Source: Pelagibacteraceae bacterium AG-337-I02
GTDB lineage: Bacteria > Pseudomonadota > Alphaproteobacteria > HIMB59 > GCA-002718135
DNA length: 63,857 nucleotides
NCBI GenBank assembly: GCA_003282155.1
Contig: QBZY01000005.1
Span: 1 to 63,857, forward strand
Direction: 5' to 3'
The position numbers were made by a program, and so were the translations under genes. Shown here in pieces: positions 8,104 to 15,906 of this stretch. The notes below the pieces were generated by a model, which saw only the letters and a list, made by a program, of their open reading frames with translations, made no database searches and was not told the origin of the DNA. Position 1 is the first letter of the stretch; every line of letters begins with the position of its first letter.

Positions 8104-9173
8104 ACTGGGACTTGGTTAAACTTGGAGATGTATGTGAAGTTTTTGACACATTACGAAAACCAATAACAAAAAAATTTAGAAAAGTAGGAAAATATCCGTA
8201 TTATGGTGCAACAGGAATAGTAGATTGGGTAGATGATTATATTTTTGAAGAAGAGTTAGTCCTCGTGGGAGAAGATGGTGCAAAATGGGATGCGGGAGAA
8301 AAAACAGCATTTATAGTTGATGGAAAATATTGGGTTAATAACCACGCTCATGTAATAAAACCCAACAAAGATAAACTATTAAAAAAATGGCTAACTTATT
8401 ATCTATGCGGAATTGACCTAAAACCTTGGATTACTGGTTTAACAGTACCAAAATTAAATCAAGCACAACTTAAATCTATACCCATTCCTCTCCCCCCAAT
8501 CAAAATACAACAACACATTGTAGCTAAACTTGATGCAGTTTTTGCTGAGATTGAGAAAACAATTCAAGCACGTACTTTGCAAAGAAAAGCTAATGAAGTT
8601 TTAATCAACCAGTACCTTTCAACAATTAAAGTAGAAAAAATCAAACTAGATGATGTTGTTCATATAAAAACAGGAAAGTTAGATTCTAACGCTATGGTAA
8701 AAGGAGGTAGATATCCTTTCTTCACTTGCTCAAAAAAAATTTTTGCAATTAATGAGTATGCCTTTGATTGTGACGCAGTATTACTGGCTGGCAATAATGC
8801 CTCAGGAGATTTTAATGTTAAGCATTATATTGGAAAGTTTAATGCATATCAAAGGACATACGTAATAACAGTCAAAAATAATAATATCCTACTTACACGT
8901 TATTTATACTTTCAACTAATTCAAGCACTTGCTCATTTTAAGAGAATGTCCGTTGGTGCGAACACAAAATTTCTTAAACTTGGTATGATTAAAAACTTTG
9001 AAATTCCACTGCCAGATTTAAACAATCAGAAATTTATTCTTAAAAAATTAGAAGATATAGCTGAGTTAAAAAATTTGTTAGAGCAAAATTTTGATAAACA
9101 AATCAATAATCTTTTTAAATTAAAATCATCAATCTTATCACAAGAACTAAAGCTACAAAGTAGAGCAGCATGA
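8100..9173 (+). CDS. hsdS: Type I restriction-modification specificity subunit HsdS
   Basis: A 357-aa DNA-recognition subunit with the two-half plan. Target-recognition domain 1 spans about residues 1-130. A conserved helical spacer (PIPLPPIKIQQHIVAKLDAV, then a long helix to about 180) follows. Recognition domain 2 spans about 185-305 and ends in a second conserved block, IPLPDLNNQKFILKKLEDI. The two target domains set the bipartite recognition sequence, which cannot be read from the gene. It is coupled by ATGA overlaps to hsdM upstream and hsdR downstream. Confidence 0.93.
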   Translation: MNWDLVKLGDVCEVFDTLRKPITKKFRKVGKYPYYGATGIVDWVDDYIFEEELVLVGEDGAKWDAGEKTAFIVDGKYWVNNHAHVIKPNKDKLLKKWLTYYLCGIDLKPWITGLTVPKLNQAQLKSIPIPLPPIKIQQHIVAKLDAVFAEIEKTIQARTLQRKANEVLINQYLSTIKVEKIKLDDVVHIKTGKLDSNAMVKGGRYPFFTCSKKIFAINEYAFDCDAVLLAGNNASGDFNVKHYIGKFNAYQRTYVITVKNNNILLTRYLYFQLIQALAHFKRMSVGANTKFLKLGMIKNFEIPLPDLNNQKFILKKLEDIAELKNLLEQNFDKQINNLFKLKSSILSQELKLQSRAA

Positions 9174-11482
9174 ATGAAGCAGAAACAAGAGCAAAACTAA
9201 TTGACCCTAAATTAAAGGATGTTGGTTGGGTTGTTGTTGAAGGCAGTGACATTAGAATGGAGTATCCAATTAACAAAGGTGAGATTAAAGCAGGAGGAGT
9301 CAGAGCTGTTAAACTGAAAGCTGATTATCTTCTTGTTTATAAAAATAGGAAACTTGCAACAATAGAGGCTAAGAGTGATGAATTAGATGTATCAGAAGGT
9401 GTAGCTCAAGCAAAAGAATATGCACAAAAATTAAAACTCAACACAACCTATTCATGCAATGGTAATTCCATTTATGAAATAAATCTTGTTACCAAATCTG
9501 ATGGTACTCAAATAATCGAGTCAGAAAAAGAAATTGAAAGATTCCCTACTCCAGAAGAATTATGGAATAAAACTTTTAGTACGAGTAATGATTGGCAAAA
9601 TAAATTTAATGATATTCCCTTTGAGCCTTTTAAAGGAGACAGAGAGCCAAGATATTATCAAGAAATCGCTATCAATAATGCTCTTGAGGCAATTGCAAAT
9701 AATCAAAATCGCATCCTTTTAACTTTAGCAACAGGGACAGGTAAAACTGTTATTGCATTTCATTTAGCCTGGAAGTTATTTCATTCACGATGGAATATTA
9801 AACTTGATGGTAAACGCTTGCCTCGTATTTTATTTTTAGCAGATAGAAATATATTAGCAAATCAAGCATTTAATTCCTTTGGTGCCTTTGATGAAAATGC
9901 ATTAGTTAGAATACGCCCAGATGAAATATTTAATACTGGTGCTGTACCAACAAATGGTTCTATCTTTTTCACAATTTTTCAAACTTTTATGTCTGGTCCA
10001 AATGATACCCCCTACTTCGGGCAGTACCCAAAAGATTTTTTTGATTTAGTTATTATTGATGAGTGTCATAGAGGTGGAGCAAATGATGAAAGTAGCTGGA
10101 GAGAAATACTAGAATATTTTGATAATGCTGTACATATTGGTTTAACGGCAACGCCTAAAAGAAAAACAAATGCTGACACATATGCATATTTTAATGAACC
10201 AGTTTATACTTACTCACTTAAAGAAGGTATTCATGATGGATATCTAACACCATTTAAACTCAATCGTATCACATCAAACTTTGATGATTATGAGTATGAC
10301 GATAAAGATAAAGTTGTTGAGGGTGATATTGAAAGAAGAAAATACTCAGAAGCAGAATTCAATAGAAATATTGAAATGCGTGAGAGAGAAGAGTTTCGCG
10401 TCAAACAACTTCTTAACATTATAAATCCAAACGAAAAAACAATTGTGTTTTGTGCAACACAGTATCATGCAGGTATGATTAGAGATTTAATAAATCAACA
10501 TTCTGTAAATCCTCCAATTGATTATTGTGTTAGAGTAACCGCAGATGATGGAGCAAGAGGAGATACTTTCTTAAGACAATTTCAAGATAATGAAAAAACC
10601 ATACCTACGATTTTAACGACAAGTCAAAAATTAAGCACGGGCGTTGATGCATTAAACATAAGAAACATAGTTCTTTTGCGTCCTGTAAATTCCATGATTG
10701 AATTCAAACAAATTATTGGAAGAGGAACAAGACTTTATGAAGGTAAAAATTTTTTTACCATCATTGATTTTGTAAATGCATATAACTTATTTAATGACCC
10801 AGAGTGGGATGGTGACCCTGGAGATATAGTTGTGAACCCACCTGGACCCCCTGGCCCTCCTCAACCTCCAAAACCAACTCCCCCAAAAAGAGAAAAGGTA
10901 GTAATTAAACTTGGTGGCTCAAGAGAATTAGAATTAACATCTAGCTCAACTCTAATTTATTATGAAGGCAAACCAATTAGTATTGAAGAATACACACAGA
11001 AACTTTTTCAAACTTTATCTTTACCTTCCATATTTAGCAATGAAGATGAACTATTAAAGTTATGGTCTAATCCTATTACAAGAAATGAGTTATTAAAAAA
11101 ACTAGAAGATAATGGTTTCCATATTAACGATTTGAAACTCTTACAAAATTTAATTAATGCAGATGATTGTGACCTTGTTGATGTTTTAGAGGTAATTGCA
11201 TACGCAAAAAAACCTATAAACAGAGTAGATAGAGTATCTAATGCAGAACAAAAAATAAATGATGAACTAGAAGATAATCAAAAAGAATTCATAAACTTTG
11301 TCTTAGAAAAATATGTAGATGGTGGTGTAGAAGAATTAGATATAAATCGTCTAAGTGATTTAATAACTTTAAAATATAATAGTATTTATACAGGTATTGA
11401 AAAACTTGGAGATGTTGAAGATGTTAAAAATACTTTTATTGATTTTCAAAAACATTTATATCAGAATGAAATTAATATTTAA
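9170..11482 (+). CDS. hsdR: Type I restriction endonuclease subunit HsdR (EcoEI-like)
   Basis: A 770-aa restriction and translocation subunit, shorter than EcoKI HsdR and closer to the EcoEI type. The N-terminal nuclease carries D52 and E66-A-K68 of the PD-(D/E)xK site. The SF2 motor has Walker A ATGTGKT (187-193), the DECH box (297-300), TATPKR (326-331) and IGRGTRL (516-522). A proline-rich linker (about 557-573) separates the motor from the C-terminal assembly domain. All key residues are present, so the system looks intact. The gene overlaps hsdS by ATGA, and its 3' end overlaps the convergent gene by 11 bp. Confidence 0.94.
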   Translation: MNEAETRAKLIDPKLKDVGWVVVEGSDIRMEYPINKGEIKAGGVRAVKLKADYLLVYKNRKLATIEAKSDELDVSEGVAQAKEYAQKLKLNTTYSCNGNSIYEINLVTKSDGTQIIESEKEIERFPTPEELWNKTFSTSNDWQNKFNDIPFEPFKGDREPRYYQEIAINNALEAIANNQNRILLTLATGTGKTVIAFHLAWKLFHSRWNIKLDGKRLPRILFLADRNILANQAFNSFGAFDENALVRIRPDEIFNTGAVPTNGSIFFTIFQTFMSGPNDTPYFGQYPKDFFDLVIIDECHRGGANDESSWREILEYFDNAVHIGLTATPKRKTNADTYAYFNEPVYTYSLKEGIHDGYLTPFKLNRITSNFDDYEYDDKDKVVEGDIERRKYSEAEFNRNIEMREREEFRVKQLLNIINPNEKTIVFCATQYHAGMIRDLINQHSVNPPIDYCVRVTADDGARGDTFLRQFQDNEKTIPTILTTSQKLSTGVDALNIRNIVLLRPVNSMIEFKQIIGRGTRLYEGKNFFTIIDFVNAYNLFNDPEWDGDPGDIVVNPPGPPGPPQPPKPTPPKREKVVIKLGGSRELELTSSSTLIYYEGKPISIEEYTQKLFQTLSLPSIFSNEDELLKLWSNPITRNELLKKLEDNGFHINDLKLLQNLINADDCDLVDVLEVIAYAKKPINRVDRVSNAEQKINDELEDNQKEFINFVLEKYVDGGVEELDINRLSDLITLKYNSIYTGIEKLGDVEDVKNTFIDFQKHLYQNEINI

Positions 11483-12467
11483 TAAGTTTTTTTCGAACAA
11501 TATTAGAAGCATCTAAAGTTGTATTATAATAATATGTATCTCTTTTTAATTGATATGGATCACTCTTGATTTTTCTACCAGCTGGACCTCTTCTGTCATA
11601 TAAATAATCAAAAGCAATAATTTTTCTTTTTCTTAAATCAGATAGAGCTTGATATCTATTAATATCTTTTGTTAATTTTATTTTATTATCTAAAAACTTA
11701 ATATCTAATAAGAAATGTTTTTTAATTTTTTTGTTATTTTCAAAAAAATAATAATAATTTGATAAAACATCAAATAGGTTTTCCGAAATTGACATTTTAA
11801 AATTTGTTAATTCATTAAATGTAGAAAAGAATTTATCTAAAGTGTTTATATGATTTGTAATTCTAATCATATAATTATCAAATTCATTCATAAAATGAAG
11901 AAAAATATTATTTTTATCAAAAATATTTGGATCTATATTTGAGTTATCAAATTCATTGAAGTACTTTTTTTCAAATGATTTATCTAATATTTTTACCTTT
12001 TTGTAATATAGGATCGAGTTAACTCTTTGACCTTTTTTTTTATTTTTATAAAGTGTATTTGTTAACTCAAATAACGGAATTCTCTTTCCAAAATAAATAC
12101 TGTTAAGAAAATATAATCTAGAATTATTATTTCCAGTCATTATTCCACTATCAATAAAATCATAAATTAATAGCCCCATATGAGATAAACATCTTGTTGT
12201 AAAAAAAAGTGCTTCACTTGGGCTTATTTCATAACATTCACTTTCATAAATTCTTTTGTCATTTAAGTATCTTTTAAATGCATCTTCTAAATTTAAACAT
12301 ATATGTTTTGGTAAATCTATTTTGAATGTTGGATATAATGTTGGATGAACGGTATTGTATTCTTTAAATCTCTTTTCGACATCTTTAGCTACACCTACTT
12401 TTACCCAAAATTTTTTTTTATTTCGATATTTATAATATCCAATAATGCTTGAAATATAAAAATACAT
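11472..12467 (-). CDS. GIY-YIG-like (T5orf172-type) protein, long C-terminal region unknown
   Basis: A 331-aa basic protein. The first 60 residues resemble the GIY-YIG/T5orf172 nuclease core: FYIS at the start, then WVKVGVAKDVEKRFKEYNT, matching the KIGxTxxxxxRxxxxN pattern with the conserved arginine. The remaining 250 residues are rich in Lys, Asn, Tyr and Phe and match nothing I recognise. It is very AT-rich and lies antisense to the end of hsdR. It may be a homing-type or defence nuclease, but a catalytic Glu is not obvious, so function is uncertain. Confidence 0.55.
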   Translation of the reverse strand: MYFYISSIIGYYKYRNKKKFWVKVGVAKDVEKRFKEYNTVHPTLYPTFKIDLPKHICLNLEDAFKRYLNDKRIYESECYEISPSEALFFTTRCLSHMGLLIYDFIDSGIMTGNNNSRLYFLNSIYFGKRIPLFELTNTLYKNKKKGQRVNSILYYKKVKILDKSFEKKYFNEFDNSNIDPNIFDKNNIFLHFMNEFDNYMIRITNHINTLDKFFSTFNELTNFKMSISENLFDVLSNYYYFFENNKKIKKHFLLDIKFLDNKIKLTKDINRYQALSDLRKRKIIAFDYLYDRRGPAGRKIKSDPYQLKRDTYYYNTTLDASNIVRKKLIKY

Positions 12468-12499
12468 AAATCTTTTTTATCTTAAAATAAGTATTTTAA

Positions 12500-12811
12500 T
12501 CAACTTTTTATCAAGAAATAAATAATATAAAAAAATAGTGGAATAATGAAAAAAGAACATATTGATCCAAAAATAATAAAAGTAAATTCCCAATCTTTTG
12601 GCTCACCCATGTAGTTTGCTATACACTTATCTTGAAGTGTTCCGTATTCAGTTGCATAAACATCTTCATTACTAATATTTTTACATGTTGATACAGCCTC
12701 CTCAAATACTGGAGGATTAATTGATGAGTAATAAAAAGATGGAATAGATAGAATAATAGTCCCTACTACGACTGGAGTTAAGAAAAAATAAAACCAGAAA
12801 TTATTAATCAT
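12500..12811 (-). CDS. small membrane protein with two helices
   Basis: A 103-aa protein with a first helix at about residues 5-26 (FWFYFFLTPVVVGTIILSI) and a second at about 75-100. The extramembrane loop between them contains two cysteines (residues 43 and 63) and would face the periplasm if the first helix is N-in. I do not recognise the family. It overlaps the upstream gene on the same strand by 8 bp, so the pair is co-transcribed. Confidence 0.55.
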   Translation of the reverse strand: MINNFWFYFFLTPVVVGTIILSIPSFYYSSINPPVFEEAVSTCKNISNEDVYATEYGTLQDKCIANYMGEPKDWEFTFIIFGSICSFFIIPLFFYIIYFLIKS

Positions 12812-13073
12812 ACATATGAAAATAATTTAATTTAAACGACCATGTAGATGTCACAAGACAGAGAAAAAACATGACATACAAAACTTCTTTTTGAAATTCT
12901 GGAGCTTCTTTTTTCTTAAAATGTAAATAATAGAGCCACGATGCTATAATGATAGAAATAAAGAGAAATAATCCACTTTGTAGATATTCAAATTCTATAT
13001 TGATACTAAAAGATAAAGCTAAAACGATAAAATATGATGTTAAAAATAATATAACTCTTGATAAGGACTCCAT
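12804..13073 (-). CDS. small membrane protein
   Basis: An 89-aa hydrophobic protein with helices at about residues 7-25, 31-50 and 64-80 and a charged KKKEAPEFQKE loop between the last two. No named family recognised. Its start lies in a 161-bp gap opposite the divergent gene at 13235. It overlaps the next minus-strand gene by 8 bp, suggesting a two-gene operon of island-type unknown proteins. Confidence 0.5.
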   Translation of the reverse strand: MESLSRVILFLTSYFIVLALSFSINIEFEYLQSGLFLFISIIIASWLYYLHFKKKEAPEFQKEVLYVMFFLCLVTSTWSFKLNYFHMYD

Positions 13074-13234
13074 AAAAAATTTCTAATTTTCAATTTTAAC
13101 GTTTTTTTGTTCAAATTATGTTGGTATTAAGATTTGATCTTAATATTGTTTCATTGATTGCTTTTTTTATAAAATTCAAATTTTTACCTTATTTGAAACA
13201 TGAAATTATCATTATTATTAACTAATTTTTAAAT

Positions 13235-14008
13235 GTGGCACTAATAATAAGAATTGTAACTTTCATAATTACCTTATTTTTCATTATTTTACTCCTTCTT
13301 GGTGCCACGACTTCTTTTTCAAATGAATGGTATGAAAGTGATTTATATCCAATGAAATTTAAAGTTTTATCTCCTAAAGAACTTTTAATTGATCAACTTA
13401 ATATCCAAAATGAATTCAAAGAGATTGAATCTCATGAAGAATGGACTGAAAGAGCCTATCTTTACTATCCGCTAGTCGAATTTGATGATGATGAAGATGT
13501 AATTATATGCGGTGCACAGCTAATTATTATAGAACCATCAGGTCACAATATAAAATATGAATTTATTACAAATATAGAGAATTATGAATTGAAACATCAT
13601 GTATTATTGAGAAGTGTTGTAGTTTCTCACAATAACGTTGATGAACAAGATTATGAACAGTTTGAACAAAAATTATACGGATTTGAAATAGTTAAAGATA
13701 ATCAACTTATAACCAATCTATTTAAACCAGAAAATAGCTCAAAGCATGAGTTTAATTATTATACACCTTCTAATTTCACTGCTAACGGCGGTCAGTTTTA
13801 TAAAACTATTTTAGAGGGCGGATATGATATTAGAACTTTTTTTGCTCCAGAAATGTCTAGAGTTATACCCGTTGCAAAGAACAGATGGTTTTTAAGTCAC
13901 CCCAAAAGTATAATTGATAACTGCATCCATGAATTAAAAAATAATCAATATAAATTAAAGAAACCTAAAGGCGAGGTTTTTGAAGAAGCCTATCATAGAA
14001 CTGGATAA
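13235..14008 (+). CDS. membrane-anchored protein of unknown function
   Basis: A 257-aa protein starting with GTG; the overlapping ATG at 13233 stops after three codons. One N-terminal hydrophobic segment (about residues 5-28) could be a signal anchor or an uncleaved signal peptide. The rest is soluble, acidic and rich in aromatic residues, with beta-strand-like stretches (DVIICGAQLIIIEPSG, LLRSVVVSH). I recognise no domain. The soluble part probably faces the periplasm. It stands alone between the divergent membrane-protein pair and the gene at 14142. Confidence 0.55.
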   Translation: MALIIRIVTFIITLFFIILLLLGATTSFSNEWYESDLYPMKFKVLSPKELLIDQLNIQNEFKEIESHEEWTERAYLYYPLVEFDDDEDVIICGAQLIIIEPSGHNIKYEFITNIENYELKHHVLLRSVVVSHNNVDEQDYEQFEQKLYGFEIVKDNQLITNLFKPENSSKHEFNYYTPSNFTANGGQFYKTILEGGYDIRTFFAPEMSRVIPVAKNRWFLSHPKSIIDNCIHELKNNQYKLKKPKGEVFEEAYHRTG

Positions 14009-14141
14009 ATCTATTTAAAATATAATTAAAAACTATTATTATAAAAAGATGATATTGGTTTTATCTAATTTTCATCAATTTGATTTATATATGATCTACT
14101 TTTGAATATGATATTTAAGTAATGTTTGATAAAAGAAAAAT

Positions 14142-14558
14142 ATGATTGAAAATTTTAATAATCTACTTTTTTTAGTTTTACATCTAGCCATAATAGGTCT
14201 TCTAAGTATTTTTTTAGTTAGAATTTTTTTCTTTCCTCAAGGAATAGTAAAAGAATATAACGTAGATCAAAGTGGAATATTGCCAATGCGCTATGTAGGA
14301 ACTTTTATTTTTGGCTTTGTTTTTATGGGTATTTATATCCTTTTTAGACCCAATGGGCCAGAAGGTACTTGGGTTTTTTATAATTTATTTTTTTTAGTCG
14401 CAACCGCTCAGTTAATTTATGATCTCATGTTTTATTTTAAATTTATTGATAAAGACATAGGCGCAAAAAATAGTATCATAGATCTAACATTTTCTTTTGC
14501 TGCATTTATTATTTCAGTAATCTTAATTTACGGTTTATCGAACAAAATATATTTATAG
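14142..14558 (+). CDS. small four-helix inner-membrane protein, paralogue of the gene at 2676
   Basis: A 138-aa protein with four hydrophobic helices. It shares with the 2676 product the start MIE, the core RYVGTF...GIYILFR...GPEGTW and the C-terminus IYGLSNKIYL. The pair flank the recombinase/restriction segment, one on each side and in the same orientation. No function is known to me for either. Confidence 0.75.
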   Translation: MIENFNNLLFLVLHLAIIGLLSIFLVRIFFFPQGIVKEYNVDQSGILPMRYVGTFIFGFVFMGIYILFRPNGPEGTWVFYNLFFLVATAQLIYDLMFYFKFIDKDIGAKNSIIDLTFSFAAFIISVILIYGLSNKIYL

Positions 14559-14633
14559 ATTTTTTTGAGAAGGGTTTTTATCAACTAAATTAAGAGCTCA
14601 CTCTACAAGATTTGTAATAAGTGAAAAATGATA

Positions 14634-15242
14634 TTAATTTATTATTATACTCTTTATTGTATTCGCTAAATTCTTACTAATTATTTGTATCCCTTCTCTA
14701 TTTGGATGTTTTCCATCAGATTGATTTAAGTCTGGTATTAGTGCCACGCCTTCTAAAAGAAAAGGATAGAAAGATATTTTAAATTCTTCTGCTAAATTTG
14801 GATAAATATCATTAAATGATTGTTTATAATCAGATCCATATGAGTTTGGTGCCTGCATACCAGTCAGCAAGAGTTTTATGTCTTTATCTAAAACTGTATC
14901 AATAATTTTTGATAAATTAGTTTTTGTGATCTCTGGCGCAATACCTCTCAGCATATCATTGGCACCTAATCCGAGCACAAACAAATCATAGTCATCTTGT
15001 AGACTCCAATTTAATCTATTTAATCCGCCACTTGTCGTATCACCTGATACAGAAGCATTTGTAATACTGCTTTGTATGTTTAACGATTGCAAATCTTTTT
15101 CTAAGTAAAGGTTAAGATGATCCGCATTGTCTAAACCGTAACCAGCCATCAAGGAATCACCAAAAAGAATAATCTTATAGTCTTGTGCTTTCAATGATAA
15201 TGGACTTATTAGAAAAATTAAAATATAGACGATTTTTTTCAT
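14634..15242 (-). CDS. tesA: SGNH-family arylesterase / acyl-CoA thioesterase I
   Basis: A secreted GDSL/SGNH hydrolase of about 202 aa, the TesA/lysophospholipase L1 family. I start it at the ATG at 15242, which gives a clear signal peptide ([19 protein letters not shown]). From this start, Ser30 lies in FGDSLMAGYG, Asn95 in GLGANDML, and Asp176 and His179 in DGKHPN, so the Ser-Asp-His triad is complete. As in E. coli, it is divergent from the ybbA-ybbP ABC pair. Here the two ATG codons overlap on one CATG, leaving no spacer. Confidence 0.92.
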   Translation of the reverse strand: MKKIVYILIFLISPLSLKAQDYKIILFGDSLMAGYGLDNADHLNLYLEKDLQSLNIQSSITNASVSGDTTSGGLNRLNWSLQDDYDLFVLGLGANDMLRGIAPEITKTNLSKIIDTVLDKDIKLLLTGMQAPNSYGSDYKQSFNDIYPNLAEEFKISFYPFLLEGVALIPDLNQSDGKHPNREGIQIISKNLANTIKSIIIN

Positions 15243-15906
15243 GAATTCCCTACTTCGCTTCTCCAATATACACTTACAATATCAAAATGGAACACTCTTA
15301 ACTCAAGTAATCAAGGGAATAGATTTTACTATCCATCAAAATGAAAAACTTGCAATTGTTGGAAAGAGCGGATCTGGTAAAACATCTTTGCTGATGTTGA
15401 TGGCAGGTTTAGAAAAACCTACGTCAGGGAACATTACCTACCAAGATCAGGATATAACGACTTATAGCGAAGATCAATTAACTAAATATAGAAAAAAAAA
15501 TATTGGAATTGTATTTCAATCGTTTTATTTAATTCCGAATTATACGGCTTTAGAGAACGTGGCACTCTCATTAGAAATTAATTTTCAAAAAGACGCGTTA
15601 AGCCAAGCAAAAGAAATTTTAGTTGATTTAGGATTAGAAGATCGTCTTCATCACTTTCCAAGTCAATTATCTGGCGGTGAACAACAACGCGTCGCCATTG
15701 CAAGAGCTATTATTAAAAAACCTGAATTAATCCTTGCTGATGAGCCAACAGGCAACCTAGATGATGAAAATACAGAAGTAATTACTGAATTAATATTTAA
15801 TATCGCGACAAAATATCAAAAAAGTCTTTGTTTAGTCACGCATGATGCTGATTTGGCAAAACGCTGTGATCGCATAATGACAATTGAAAATGGCACAATT
15901 GTTTAA
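15241..15906 (+). CDS. ybbA: ABC transporter ATP-binding protein, YbbA (LolD-like)
   Basis: A 221-aa ATPase of the MacB/LolD class. Walker A is GKSGSGKTS, the Q-loop is in [19 protein letters not shown], the signature is [14 protein letters not shown], Walker B is [12 protein letters not shown], and the switch His is in LVTHDADLA. It powers the FtsX-like permease encoded by the next gene, whose start overlaps its 3' end. The start ATG shares CATG with the tesA start on the other strand, so the mRNA is leaderless or starts inside tesA. Confidence 0.93.
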   Translation: MNSLLRFSNIHLQYQNGTLLTQVIKGIDFTIHQNEKLAIVGKSGSGKTSLLMLMAGLEKPTSGNITYQDQDITTYSEDQLTKYRKKNIGIVFQSFYLIPNYTALENVALSLEINFQKDALSQAKEILVDLGLEDRLHHFPSQLSGGEQQRVAIARAIIKKPELILADEPTGNLDDENTEVITELIFNIATKYQKSLCLVTHDADLAKRCDRIMTIENGTIV

